A stretch of 46,462 nucleotides of DNA, taken from positions 1 to 46,462 of the forward strand of contig CAKSPO010000013.1 of the NCBI GenBank assembly GCA_934481515.1, in the 5' to 3' direction. Each line of letters starts with the position of its first letter. The first letter of the stretch is position 1. Positions 17,225 through 25,637 of this stretch are shown here, piece by piece. Below the pieces are notes generated by a model. That model saw only the letters and a list, made by a program, of their open reading frames with translations, did not search any database and was not told where the DNA came from. Source of the DNA: an uncultured Eubacteriales bacterium. GTDB taxonomy: Bacteria; Bacillota; Clostridia; Oscillospirales; CAG-272. The position numbers and the translations under genes are program-made.

Positions 17225-19108
17225 ATGACCCGCAAGCAAAAAAAGGTTCTGATCCGCATTCTCGTGTCTGCGGTGTTGTTGGGTGCCTTTCTTCTGTTGC
17301 CGTTCTTTCCGCAGGAAGGATGGGTGCGGTTTGTTCTGTTTTTGATTCCGTATTTTGTCATCGGATATGATATTCTTTGGAAGGCGGTTAAGGGAATCAT
17401 TCATCTGCAGCCGTTTGATGAGAACTTTCTGATGGCGGTGGCAACCGTCGGCGCACTTGCCGTCGGAAAATATACCGAAAGTGTCGCCGTAATGCTGTTT
17501 TACCAGATCGGCGAGCTGTTCCAAAGCTATGCGGTGGGAAAGAGCCGCCGGAGCATCAGCGCCCTGATGGACATTCGTCCGGAGTATGCCAACCTGGTGT
17601 CCGGTGAGGACGACGTGAAGGAGGTTGACCCGGAGGAGGTTCCCGCCGGGAGTCTGCTTCTGATCAAGCCGGGCGAACGTGTCCCGATTGACGGTACGGT
17701 CGAGAAAGGAACCTCCGCGCTGGATACCCGCGCATTGACCGGAGAGAGCGTTCCCCGGACGGTACATCCCGGTGACAGCGTGATCAGCGGCTGCATCAAC
17801 CAGAGCGGTGTCCTTTATATCCGTACGACGCGCGCTTACGGGGAATCCACGGTTTCCAGGATTCTGGATCTCGTGGAGAACGCCAGCTCCAAAAAATCCA
17901 AATCGGAAAACTTCATTGCCAAATTCGCAAAAATTTATACGCCGGCAGTCTGCTTTGCGGCGCTCGCGCTGGCGATTTTCCCGCCGCTGTTCCGGTTGCT
18001 GATTCTGCAGTCGGCGCCGATGTGGAGCGACTGGGTTTACCGCGCCCTGACCTTCCTTGTCATCAGTTGCCCCTGCGCACTTGTCATCAGCATCCCGCTC
18101 AGCTTCTTTGCAGGAATCGGCGGCGCCGGTCAGGTGGGTGTTCTGATTAAGGGCTCCAACTATATGGAGACGCTTTCCAAAGTTCGTTGTGTTGCCTTTG
18201 ATAAAACGGGAACCATGACCGAGGGTGTATTTGAGGTTGCGGACGTGCATCACAATACCATGGAAAAGGATCGGCTTCTGGAATATGCAGCGCTTGCAGA
18301 GAGCTATTCCACGCATCCCATCAGCCAGAGCATTCGCCGGGCATGGAAGGGCGAATGTGACCTTTCCCGCGTGTCCGATGTCAGCGAGGTCGGCGGACAC
18401 GGCGTTAGCGCCAGGGTGGACGGCATTTCCGTATTGGTCGGAAACGAAAAGCTGATGAAACAGAACGGGATTGCGTTTGTCCCCTGCCACGAGGCGGGGA
18501 GCATCGTCCACATTGCCATTGACGGCGCTTATGCGGGTCATTTGCTGATTCAGGACCGCATCAAGCCGGATGCCGCGGAAGCCATCCGCCGGTTGCACCA
18601 GATCGGTGTGAGCAAGACAGTGATGCTGACCGGCGATAACGCCTCGGTCGGAACTGCGGTGGCAGAGAAACTCGGAATCGACGAGGTACACAGTGAACTG
18701 TTGCCGGAGGGAAAGGTGGAACAGGTGGAACGCCTTCTGGCAGAGGAGAAAAAGAGCGGCGGACGGTTGGCGTTCGTCGGCGACGGTATCAATGATGCAC
18801 CGGTACTTTCCCGCGCAGATGTCGGAATCGCGATGGGCGCACTTGGATCGGATGCTGCGATTGAGGCGGCGGATGTGGTTCTGATGGACGACAATCCCAC
18901 AAAAATCGCAACCGCAATCCGCATCTCCGGAAAGTGCCTGCGGATTGTTTATGAAAACATTGTCTTTGCCCTCGGAGTCAAAGCTGTGTGCCTTGTATTG
19001 GGCGCTGCAGGAATTGCCAGCATGGGCATGGCGGTGTTCGCAGATGTCGGAGTGATGGTGCTTGCCGTCCTGAATGCCATTCGCGCATTGCACGTCAAAA
19101 ATCTGTAA
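17225..19108 (+). CDS. P1B-type Zn/Cd-translocating ATPase
   Basis: This is a 627-residue membrane pump. In order: two to four N-terminal membrane segments, the actuator domain with TGES, the ion-binding CPC motif (282-284, SCPCALVIS), the phosphorylation site DKTGTM (326-331), the HP dipeptide (STHPIS), and GDGINDAP near 519-526. These define P1B metal ATPases of the ZntA/CadA group, which export divalent soft metals. The protein begins directly before the first membrane segment with no HMA domain; the gene 18 bases upstream supplies one. The ArsR-family repressor gene follows. Confidence 0.93.
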   Translation: MTRKQKKVLIRILVSAVLLGAFLLLPFFPQEGWVRFVLFLIPYFVIGYDILWKAVKGIIHLQPFDENFLMAVATVGALAVGKYTESVAVMLFYQIGELFQSYAVGKSRRSISALMDIRPEYANLVSGEDDVKEVDPEEVPAGSLLLIKPGERVPIDGTVEKGTSALDTRALTGESVPRTVHPGDSVISGCINQSGVLYIRTTRAYGESTVSRILDLVENASSKKSKSENFIAKFAKIYTPAVCFAALALAIFPPLFRLLILQSAPMWSDWVYRALTFLVISCPCALVISIPLSFFAGIGGAGQVGVLIKGSNYMETLSKVRCVAFDKTGTMTEGVFEVADVHHNTMEKDRLLEYAALAESYSTHPISQSIRRAWKGECDLSRVSDVSEVGGHGVSARVDGISVLVGNEKLMKQNGIAFVPCHEAGSIVHIAIDGAYAGHLLIQDRIKPDAAEAIRRLHQIGVSKTVMLTGDNASVGTAVAEKLGIDEVHSELLPEGKVEQVERLLAEEKKSGGRLAFVGDGINDAPVLSRADVGIAMGALGSDAAIEAADVVLMDDNPTKIATAIRISGKCLRIVYENIVFALGVKAVCLVLGAAGIASMGMAVFADVGVMVLAVLNAIRALHVKNL

Positions 19109-19130
19109 AGAGAGCGAAAGGAAAGAGTTT

Positions 19131-19493
19131 ATGCGGAAGGAAACGGAATGCTGTGAAGTGGAGGAGGTTCACGAGGATCTGCTTCGCCGTGTGCTGGCAC
19201 ATGCTCCGGCAGAAGAGGATCTTCTGCGTCTGGCGGAGCTGTTCAAGATATTCGGAGACGGCACGCGGATCCGAATTCTGTTTGCATTGTTTGAGGCGGA
19301 GGTCTGCGTCTGCGATCTTTCCCGTATACTGAACATGACCCCGTCCGCCGTTTCCCACCAGCTCAAGACTCTGCGGCAAAGCCGGCTGATCCGGAGCCGG
19401 CGAGAGGGAAAATCGGTTTTCTATTCGCTGGCGGACGACCACGTGCGTACCATCATCCGGCAGGGAATGGATCATATTCAGGAGCCGGACTGA
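19131..19493 (+). CDS. ArsR/SmtB-family metal-responsive repressor
   Basis: This is a 120-residue winged-helix protein. The DNA-reading helix is TPSAVSHQLKTLRQSRLI. CVCDL (C59, C61) is the alpha-3 metal site of ArsR/CadC proteins, and C7-C8 near the N-terminus could complete it as in CadC. A C-terminal DDH (102-104) plus DH (114-115) resembles the alpha-5 zinc site. It probably represses the operon from the operators at 16877-16964 and releases DNA on binding Cd, Zn or Pb. GAAAGGAAAGAG precedes the ATG. Confidence 0.92.
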   Translation: MRKETECCEVEEVHEDLLRRVLAHAPAEEDLLRLAELFKIFGDGTRIRILFALFEAEVCVCDLSRILNMTPSAVSHQLKTLRQSRLIRSRREGKSVFYSLADDHVRTIIRQGMDHIQEPD

Positions 19494-19512
19494 GCGCTTT
19501 GGAGGTGACGGA

Positions 19513-20166
19513 ATGAGTGCATTTTTTTGTGTGTTGATCGGATACGGCATCGGAATGATTAACCCATCCTACCTGATTGCCCGTGCACGCGGATTTGACA
19601 TCCGGAAAAGCGGATCGGGAAATGCGGGTGCCTCCAATGCCGTGATTACAATGGGAAAGGGTGTCGGCATTTTCAGCGCACTGTTTGATATTTTCAAGGC
19701 GTTTTTTGTCACGGTATGCGCCGGAGCGTTGTTCCCGGAAACGATCTGCGCCCGGGAGCTTGCCGGATGCGCCTGCATCCTCGGTCATATTTTCCCGGCG
19801 GTGATGGGGTTCCGTGGCGGAAAAGGACTTGCGTGCCTTGGCGGTCTGATTCTTGCCTTGGATTGGAGACTGTTTCTGATTCTGTTTGCAGGCGAGATGC
19901 TCTTGGTGTTTGTAGTGGATTACATCTGCGTAGTCCCGATGACAGCGGCGATTATTTTTCCGGCGGCGTATGCTTTTCTGACCCGAAACCTGCCGGGAAC
20001 GCTGATCCTTTCGGTCGCATCAGTTGCAATTCTGTTCCGGCACGTGGAAAACATCCGCCGGATTCGTAAGGGAACCGAGGCGCATCTGAGCTTTCTGTGG
20101 CGGAGGAACAAGGAAGAGGATCGTCTGCGCGAAGCTGCAAACCGCAACAGCGGAGAAGAAAAGTAA
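19513..20166 (+). CDS. plsY: Glycerol-3-phosphate acyltransferase PlsY
   Basis: This is a 217-residue membrane protein. The family motifs are present: SGSGNAGASN (acyl-phosphate-site loop), GHIFP and FRGGKG, with the C-terminal R-x2-NI-R-x4-G-x-E pattern (HVENIRRIRKGTEAHLS). PlsY transfers the acyl group from acyl-phosphate to glycerol-3-phosphate, the first step of phospholipid synthesis in most Bacillota. TTGGAGGTGA lies before the ATG. It starts 19 bases after the repressor gene with no terminator between, so a core lipid gene seems to be read at least partly from the metal operon. A strong terminator follows. Confidence 0.93.
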   Translation: MSAFFCVLIGYGIGMINPSYLIARARGFDIRKSGSGNAGASNAVITMGKGVGIFSALFDIFKAFFVTVCAGALFPETICARELAGCACILGHIFPAVMGFRGGKGLACLGGLILALDWRLFLILFAGEMLLVFVVDYICVVPMTAAIIFPAAYAFLTRNLPGTLILSVASVAILFRHVENIRRIRKGTEAHLSFLWRRNKEEDRLREAANRNSGEEK

Positions 20167-20188
20167 CCAACCTCCTGATACATCAAGA

Positions 20189-20230
20189 AAGCGGCAGGGA
20201 GCGCTCAAAAATGAGCACTCCCTGCCGCTT
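20189..20230. terminator. Intrinsic terminator after plsY
   Basis: This is a 19-base stem (core AAGCGGCAGGGAG) with one mismatch and a short A-rich loop, followed by TTTATT. The convergent gene at 20337 may also use it. Confidence 0.85.
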
Positions 20231-20336
20231 TATTGCATAGCACCGAAAAAATTGTCGAGGTTCCGCTGATACTATATCATCCGGAGCCGATCCGGAAAAA
20301 CCGGGCACGGGCGTTGAACGGTCAGAGTCCGATTTT

Positions 20337-20792
20337 TTATGCTTTGCAGAGACGTTTGATGTAATTTCTTTCCCGCAGAGAGATTTTTCCGTCCACAGAA
20401 ACCGCACACAGGCAAAGGCGAACGATGTCTGTCTGCAGGGATTCGTCCACATCTGCCAGCACGGTCATCATTTCCTTGGTATATTTTTGAATCAACCGGT
20501 CGGAACCAGAACCGTTCTCAAACTGTTTTTTGACACTCTCAAAATCAAAATCATTTCCGAAAATCACGCGGAGCGCCGGATAAATCAAGAGGTACTCATG
20601 TTCATCCAATTTTCCGTCCGCAACAATGGAACCGATCAGAAATGCCGCCAGCGTCTCCACCGGAGAAATTTCGGGAATATCCAGCAGCTTCAGTTTGGCA
20701 AGCGTCCGAACCGAACTTTCTGTCAAAAGCACGCCTCTTTGTACCGGGGATAGCTCTTCAAATTCGTTGCACAGCTTCTTGAATTCAAACAT
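20337..20792 (-). CDS. TerB-like helical protein
   Basis: This is a 151-residue, all-helical, probably cytoplasmic protein. Two similar acidic motifs, IGSIVADGKLDEHEY (about residues 53-67) and LCAVSVDGKISLRERNYIK (near the end), match the TerB pattern D-G-x-[IL]-x-x-x-E found in tellurite-resistance-related domains. The function of such stand-alone proteins is unknown. AAAGGAGAA before the ATG at 20792 decides the start over a longer upstream frame. A good sigma-A promoter lies just upstream. Confidence 0.7.
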   Translation of the reverse strand: MFEFKKLCNEFEELSPVQRGVLLTESSVRTLAKLKLLDIPEISPVETLAAFLIGSIVADGKLDEHEYLLIYPALRVIFGNDFDFESVKKQFENGSGSDRLIQKYTKEMMTVLADVDESLQTDIVRLCLCAVSVDGKISLRERNYIKRLCKA

Positions 20793-20831
20793 CGCAGTTC
20801 TCCTTTTCAAAAAATAATCCCTGATACTTCC

Positions 20832-20859
20832 ATTATACTGTTTTTTTGCAGCTTGTAAA
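20832..20859 (-). promoter_or_regulatory. Sigma-A promoter of the TerB-like gene
   Basis: Read on the minus strand, TTTACA (20859-20854) and TATAAT (20837-20832) are separated by 16 bases. Confidence 0.75.
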
Positions 20860-20927
20860 CAGACAAAATCCAACCGATTGATCAAAAAACATACAGAACC
20901 ATGCTTTTGACCAACGCAAAAAACCGG

Positions 20928-21356
20928 TTATTGAGCTTGCTGCAAAGAACGGATGAATTCCTCGTAGGCTTCATCTCCCATGGCTTTGCGGAGGTTATCA
21001 AAGAAATCCGGACCAAGGAGCTTCTCTATCTCTTCAAACGTCATGGAAGCAATGATAGACTGAATGATAATGGACACGACGGTGAAGACCAGACCGATGA
21101 TTGCAAGTACCAATGCAACAATCGCCATGGTAGTCATTTTCTTTCCGTTGTCCCGGCGGGCAAGAAATACGAAAACGATTGCAAGAATGCCGACAATCAA
21201 CGGGATGACGTACAGGCAGGAGCAACAGCATCCGAGGATGACTGCAAGAATTCCGAGCACCAGCGCGGCAATGGAATAGCCCTTGCTGTGTCCCTGCGGA
21301 GCATCATCGGGAAGCATCCCGAATCCATTGTCGGGAGTTTGACTTTGGTAGTTCAT
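20928..21356 (-). CDS. DUF4190-like small membrane protein
   Basis: This is a 142-residue protein. A short polar N-terminus is followed by two hydrophobic segments (about 28-65) around a cysteine cluster (GCCCSC), a charged loop RRDNGKK, and a third segment (about 74-98), then a soluble tail. The GYSIAALVLGILAVILG start resembles DUF4190 proteins. The function is unknown. CGGAGGTCTTT before the ATG at 21356 sets the start. Confidence 0.65.
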   Translation of the reverse strand: MNYQSQTPDNGFGMLPDDAPQGHSKGYSIAALVLGILAVILGCCCSCLYVIPLIVGILAIVFVFLARRDNGKKMTTMAIVALVLAIIGLVFTVVSIIIQSIIASMTFEEIEKLLGPDFFDNLRKAMGDEAYEEFIRSLQQAQ

Positions 21357-21459
21357 AAAGACCTCCGAAAAAAATTGTCTCTTCTCCGGTACGGGAATCC
21401 GATGGCTCCGATTCCGCGAGGGCGGAGAATTTTCCGGCAAAGATCCCGGCGACTACTCC

Positions 21460-21488
21460 ATTTTAGCACATTTTTTCTGATTTTACAA
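21460..21488 (-). promoter_or_regulatory. Sigma-A promoter of the DUF4190-like gene
   Basis: On the minus strand, TTGTAA (21488-21483) and TAAAAT (21465-21460) are separated by 17 bases. Confidence 0.65.
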
Positions 21489-21640
21489 TGTTTTTTCAAA
21501 AAAACATAAAAAAATATTGATTTTTATGTTACAATAAAAAAACAGTTCTCTGCGGCGCGAAAGCACCGGTGGGAACCGGGGATCAATTCCTCTTCCGGAA
21601 ACGTTGCCGACAGCACCAATCCGGGAAGAAAGGAGCATCT

Positions 21641-22093
21641 ATGCAGGTCGGGAAAGAGCAAAAAAAATTTCTTCTTTTTCATGCAGGTGCGGTTGCGGTA
21701 GTTGCTATGTTTCCTCTGTATCGCTTTTTGGCGGCAAATCTGCCGAAATTTATGGGCAGATGCTTTTTCCATGATTTTTTGTTTCTGTATTGTCCGCTCT
21801 GCGGCGGAACGCGCGCAGTGAATGCGCTGCTTCATTTCCGCATTACGGAGGCGTTGCAGTGCAATGCGTATGTTGTTCTGGTGGTGATCTCTCTTCTCGT
21901 GGCAGACCTTGCTGCGTGGATTCGGTTCTTTCGCGGCTCCCAGCCGTATTTTCGAGGGAAAGCCACCTATTGGGTCATTCTTGCGGTTCTTTTGTTGGTG
22001 TTTGGTGTTCTTCGGAATTATCTTCTGATCGTGCATGGCATTGATCCGCTCGGAGATCTTTCAGAAATCCGAAGCCTCATCCAAAGGCATTGA
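21641..22093 (+). CDS. DUF2752-like membrane protein
   Basis: This is a 150-residue protein. The motif FLYCPLCGGTRAVNALLHFR near residues 48-67 is the DUF2752 hallmark CPxCGxTR, followed by two further hydrophobic segments. The family is membrane-bound and of unknown function. GAAAGGAGCATCT precedes the ATG. The 3' end overlaps the convergent SLOG gene by 33 bases. The leader of about 100 bases upstream has local hairpin potential (CCGGT/ACCGG), but I cannot match it to a known riboswitch. Confidence 0.8.
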   Translation: MQVGKEQKKFLLFHAGAVAVVAMFPLYRFLAANLPKFMGRCFFHDFLFLYCPLCGGTRAVNALLHFRITEALQCNAYVVLVVISLLVADLAAWIRFFRGSQPYFRGKATYWVILAVLLLVFGVLRNYLLIVHGIDPLGDLSEIRSLIQRH

Positions 22094-22564
22094 CGGGAGG
22101 CTGTCCGCGAGGTTGACCAGCTCCACCCCTTTGGAGAGTGCATATGCGCAGGTGAAAGCGGAGCCGCTCCCGTGCGAAGTACAAAGGTATGCAATGCAGA
22201 CATCGGAACCGTCCACCAGACATCGGTTGCGCATTTGCAGAACGCCGTTGTAATAGACCGGGCTGATGTAGCGGAAGCTGGTGGCGCTTGCTTTGATTTT
22301 TTCATAAAGAAGAATGTCTTTTTTTTCCCAGTATTTTGTCTGTGTCGGGCAGGGAAGAATCAGCTCAAGACGAATGTCCGGGTACTTCTTCTTCAGCCGC
22401 AGGACGGTCAGCGCCGCAAGGGTGTCAAACCCAAGCGCACCGCCGGTGCGGAATATGCTGGCTCCCGAAAGAATACGGTTTTCCGTTTCTTTCATCAAAA
22501 GAGTGCGGAGTTTTTTCTCGTGATTCTGCGGCAGCTTCCGGTGCCCGGTAAAACAAACAGTCAT
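22061..22564 (-). CDS. SLOG-type (DUF1273-like) protein
   Basis: This is a 167-residue protein. It begins TVCFTGHRKLPQ, has RTGGALGFDTLAAL near residues 39-52 (the GGxxGxDxxAA loop), ELILPCPTQTKYW, and MRNRCLVDGSDVCIAYL. These are the standard blocks of DUF1273/YpsA-like SLOG proteins, small Rossmann-fold proteins thought to bind nucleotides. GGAAAGG precedes the ATG at 22564. Its end overlaps that of the DUF2752-like gene. It is more typical of the family than the protein at 885. Confidence 0.85.
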   Translation of the reverse strand: MTVCFTGHRKLPQNHEKKLRTLLMKETENRILSGASIFRTGGALGFDTLAALTVLRLKKKYPDIRLELILPCPTQTKYWEKKDILLYEKIKASATSFRYISPVYYNGVLQMRNRCLVDGSDVCIAYLCTSHGSGSAFTCAYALSKGVELVNLADSLPSMPLDEASDF

Positions 22565-22794
22565 AGATAATCGGTACGCCTTTCCACGCCGATTGCGGAA
22601 TGCGCCATCGGCATCATCAATCGGAGAGCCGAAGGGCATCGATACATGACTGCCGCTCCGTACTTCCGGAACAGTAGTATAGCACAGCGGCAGAAAAAAA
22701 CGAGGGGAATTTTGTCGCACGTAAAAATTTTTTCAGACCGGGTGGAATCCCCGAATAAGCGCGGTTTCGCGAATTGCGGAGAGGAGCAGGAAAT

Positions 22795-23475
22795 ATGAAA
22801 TTGCCGGAGAATCTTTTACATCATTCGTTGTTTGCAGATATGACAGGGGAGGAAGCGGAGCAGTTTTTGCAGTGTACCGGAGCAAAGATCTGTCGCTTTG
22901 AAAAGGAAGAACAGTTGACCCGTAGCACCGATACCACCGGCAGAGTCGGCATTCTGCTTTCCGGCGGGATTGCAATGGCACGGGACGATGCCGCGGGGAA
23001 CCGCTGTATTCTGACCAATTTCTTGCCGGGTGAGGTTTTCGGACTTTCCTTCGCCGTGACGGGAAAACGCCCGGAGGGGAGCTACCTGTATGCCCCGGTG
23101 CCCGGCGAGGCGCTGATGATGAACGGAGAAAAGCTGATGAACGGCTGTGACAGGTACTGCTCGGCGCATCACCTGCTGTACCGGAACGCTCTGCACCTGA
23201 TGGCGGAAAAAAACGTGGAGCTTTTGCGCAAGCAGTACCATATGGCGCAGAAGAGCCTGCGGAAAAAGCTGATGTCCTATCTTTCCGAACAGGCGGCAAT
23301 TCATGCCTCTCCCCGCTTCCGGATCGGGATGAACCGGCAGGAGCTGGCGGATTTTCTCGGAGTGGATCGCAGTGCACTTTGTACCATGCTGTCCAAAATG
23401 CGGGAAGAGGGACTGCTCAGCTATCGCAGGAATGAATTTTTCCTGCATGACGGGATGTTTCACTCCGAAAGCTGA
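22795..23475 (+). CDS. Crp/Fnr-family transcription regulator
   Basis: This is a 226-residue protein. An N-terminal cyclic-nucleotide-binding-type jelly roll (about 10-125, with FLPGEVFGLSFAVTG) is followed by the dimer helix and a winged helix-turn-helix (NRQELADFLGVDRSALCTML). No cysteine cluster for an Fe-S site is apparent in the N-terminus, so an Fnr-type oxygen sensor is unlikely; the effector is unknown. GGAGAGGAGCAGG sets the ATG. No obvious target gene adjoins; the PAP2 gene converges from the right. Confidence 0.88.
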   Translation: MKLPENLLHHSLFADMTGEEAEQFLQCTGAKICRFEKEEQLTRSTDTTGRVGILLSGGIAMARDDAAGNRCILTNFLPGEVFGLSFAVTGKRPEGSYLYAPVPGEALMMNGEKLMNGCDRYCSAHHLLYRNALHLMAEKNVELLRKQYHMAQKSLRKKLMSYLSEQAAIHASPRFRIGMNRQELADFLGVDRSALCTMLSKMREEGLLSYRRNEFFLHDGMFHSES

Positions 23476-23535
23476 TATAAAAATGACGGTATCGTTAAAG
23501 GCGCAGTTTCTCATTCCGGCTGAGCGGAACTTCCG

Positions 23536-24462
23536 TCAGATCCGTGGTGATTTCCTGCCGAGCTTTCCCCAGAAACGGAAGGTCATCGGCCAGAGGATTC
23601 CAGCCGCCAGTACCATGAGAAAGTAGCGGATGGCACCGCCGAGCGCGACCCCGCAGAGCGCATTCAGCGGCGCTTTGAGCAGGGCGCGGAGCGCGAGAAC
23701 CAGAGCAACGCCTCCGGCAAGCTTGCAGAGCTGTGCCCAAAAGACCGCCTCCACCTTAAACCGGAGAACGTAGGTATCCACCGGATAGATGATGCACATT
23801 CCGAACAGAACAAACAAGAGCTGGAGCGCCACTTTGCGCGCGTCCTCCAGATTGGCAGCGTCGGTTCCTGACGGAAAAGGATAAAGGTTCACAAATAACA
23901 GGTTTGCAACCACCAGAGCAAGCAGGATTCCCAACGTAAGATACATTTTGGAGGGCTTTTCACAGGCACCGTAGATGGCGGGATGGAGCAGAAAAACAAT
24001 CCCCACACCGATGGCGGCGGAAACCAGAACGTCCTTCGGCGTATGGACGCCGAGATACATCCGGGAAAAGCCGACCAGAACAGCGACGACAATGCAAAAA
24101 ATACGACTTGCGCGGCGTTTGGAAGAACGCGCAATCCCGCCGTAGAGCGTGACGGCGCATTGGGTGTGCCCGCTGGGGAAGGAATAGCCGGTGGCACTTT
24201 CCCGCGCGCGTTCCACAATGGTCAGCTCCGGGTCCAGTACCCACGGGCGGGGAATGCGGAAGAGCATTTTCAACAGCTGCACGCAAATGACCCCGGAAAA
24301 GCCGGCAAACAGCAGATAGTATCCTCTTTTTTTATCGACGCACCAGAAAAAGACCAGTGCAATGACCATGAACAGCGTCTCATAGCCGAACAGCGTGACA
24401 AGGTACATCAAAGCATCTCCAAAAGGGGAGCGTATCTTTTCAAGAAGGTGCAAAAAGAACAT
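23536..24462 (-). CDS. PAP2-family membrane phosphatase
   Basis: This is a 308-residue multi-pass membrane protein. The three PAP2 motifs are present: K-x6-RP (KMLFRIPRPW), PSGH (YSFPSGHTQ) and SR-x5-H-x3-D (SRMYLGVHTPKD), so the active site is complete. Such enzymes dephosphorylate lipid phosphates such as undecaprenyl pyrophosphate or phosphatidic acid. The core ends near residue 170; the remaining 140 residues add about four further membrane segments. AAGGAGACCTCCG before the ATG at 24462 sets the start. Confidence 0.9.
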   Translation of the reverse strand: MFFLHLLEKIRSPFGDALMYLVTLFGYETLFMVIALVFFWCVDKKRGYYLLFAGFSGVICVQLLKMLFRIPRPWVLDPELTIVERARESATGYSFPSGHTQCAVTLYGGIARSSKRRASRIFCIVVAVLVGFSRMYLGVHTPKDVLVSAAIGVGIVFLLHPAIYGACEKPSKMYLTLGILLALVVANLLFVNLYPFPSGTDAANLEDARKVALQLLFVLFGMCIIYPVDTYVLRFKVEAVFWAQLCKLAGGVALVLALRALLKAPLNALCGVALGGAIRYFLMVLAAGILWPMTFRFWGKLGRKSPRI

Positions 24463-24557
24463 CGGAGGTCTCCTTTTCCGGATTGGATCGCAGTACATCG
24501 GAACGGGACGCACTGCGTCCGGCTTTGCAGTTTTGCAAAGCACAATTTCATTATATC

Positions 24558-24586
24558 ATTATAACATTCCCTGCATAAAAATGCAA
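24558..24586 (-). promoter_or_regulatory. Sigma-A promoter of the PAP2 gene
   Basis: On the minus strand, TTGCAT (24586-24581) and TATAAT (24563-24558) are separated by 17 bases, about 95 bases upstream of the ATG. Confidence 0.72.
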
Positions 24587-24629
24587 GAAATTTTCTGCGG
24601 AATTTTGTCACAGCCGCTGTATTTCGATA

Positions 24630-24658
24630 TTGACATTTTCCAAAAAGAAGAGTATAAT
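24630..24658 (+). promoter_or_regulatory. Consensus sigma-A promoter of the ABC exporter operon
   Basis: TTGACA (24630-24635) and TATAAT (24653-24658) are separated by 17 bases, a full consensus match. It drives the five genes from 24723. Confidence 0.92.
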
Positions 24659-24722
24659 AATATGCAGTTGGCGTTACATAACGTTTGTTATTCAATCGCT
24701 TTGTGAGAGAACGGAGGAGTAT

Positions 24723-25637
24723 ATGGAGCATGTCATTGAAATCGAAGGGCTGAATAAGTCCTTCCGTGAGGTTCATGCCGTCAGGGATTTAACTTTTCAT
24801 GTACGCCGCGGGGAGTTGTTTGCTTTCCTTGGCGTCAACGGCGCCGGAAAGTCCACTACGATTTCCATTCTCTGCGGACAGCTTCCTAAGGACAGCGGAC
24901 GGGTAACGGTTTGCGGAGCAGACGCGGATACGCAGCTGCAATTGGTGACGCGCAAGCTGGGCGTCGTGTTTCAGAATTCCGTATTGGATCAGCCGCTGAC
25001 AGTCCGGGAAAACTTAGAGAGCCGGGCAGCCCTTTACGGAATTACGGGAGATGCCTTCCGCAAACGCATGAAAGAGCTGTCAGAGCTTCTGGACTTTTCC
25101 ACGCTTCTGGATCGCACCGTCGGGAAGCTTTCCGGCGGACAGCGGCGGCGGATTGACATTGCGCGGGCATTGCTTCACCGACCGGAAATTCTGATTCTGG
25201 ATGAGCCGACCACCGGTCTCGATCCGCAGACGCGGCTGCTTCTTTGGAATGTGGTTTCCGAGCTTCGAAAAAAAGAAAATATGACGGTGTTCCTGACGAC
25301 GCATTATATGGAGGAAGCGGCGGAAGCGGATTATGTTGTCATCCTTGACAGCGGAAGCATCGTGGCAGAGGGAACGCCACTGGAGCTGAAAAACCGTTAT
25401 ACCGGCGATTTCATCACATTTTACGGGATCGGGGAGGAGCAGCTGGCACCGCTGGGCTTTCGGTGCGAGCGCATCCGGGATGCCGTCCGGATGGAGATTC
25501 CGGACACTTCCGCCGCGACAAAACTGATTCTTGCACATCCGGAGTTGTTTTGCGACTTTGAAATCACAAAAGGGAAGATGGACGACGTTTTCCTTGCCGC
25601 AACCGGAAAAAAACTACAGGGGGGTGCCGAAAAATGA
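24723..25637 (+). CDS. ABC-2 type transporter ATP-binding protein (first system)
   Basis: This is a 304-residue protein. Walker A is GVNGAGKST, the signature LSGGQRRRIDIARAL, and Walker B ILILDEPTTGLDP; TTHYMEEAAEADYV is the switch region of the DrrA/NodI-like exporter class. The C-terminal extension of about 80 residues is usual for that class. ACGGAGGAGTAT sets the ATG. Its stop overlaps the permease gene by four bases. The substrate is unknown. Confidence 0.92.
   Translation: MEHVIEIEGLNKSFREVHAVRDLTFHVRRGELFAFLGVNGAGKSTTISILCGQLPKDSGRVTVCGADADTQLQLVTRKLGVVFQNSVLDQPLTVRENLESRAALYGITGDAFRKRMKELSELLDFSTLLDRTVGKLSGGQRRRIDIARALLHRPEILILDEPTTGLDPQTRLLLWNVVSELRKKENMTVFLTTHYMEEAAEADYVVILDSGSIVAEGTPLELKNRYTGDFITFYGIGEEQLAPLGFRCERIRDAVRMEIPDTSAATKLILAHPELFCDFEITKGKMDDVFLAATGKKLQGGAEK

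Noticed and set aside
16736..19093. Long open frame of 785 codons on the minus strand opposite the metal-efflux operon
   Set aside because: It runs antisense to an ATPase with every catalytic motif. Its product is rich in H, R, C and N with no domain pattern, as expected from GC-rich third positions of the real genes.
21530..21640. Leader of the DUF2752-like gene as a riboswitch
   Set aside because: It has short GC pairings, but I could not match the conserved core of any known riboswitch class.
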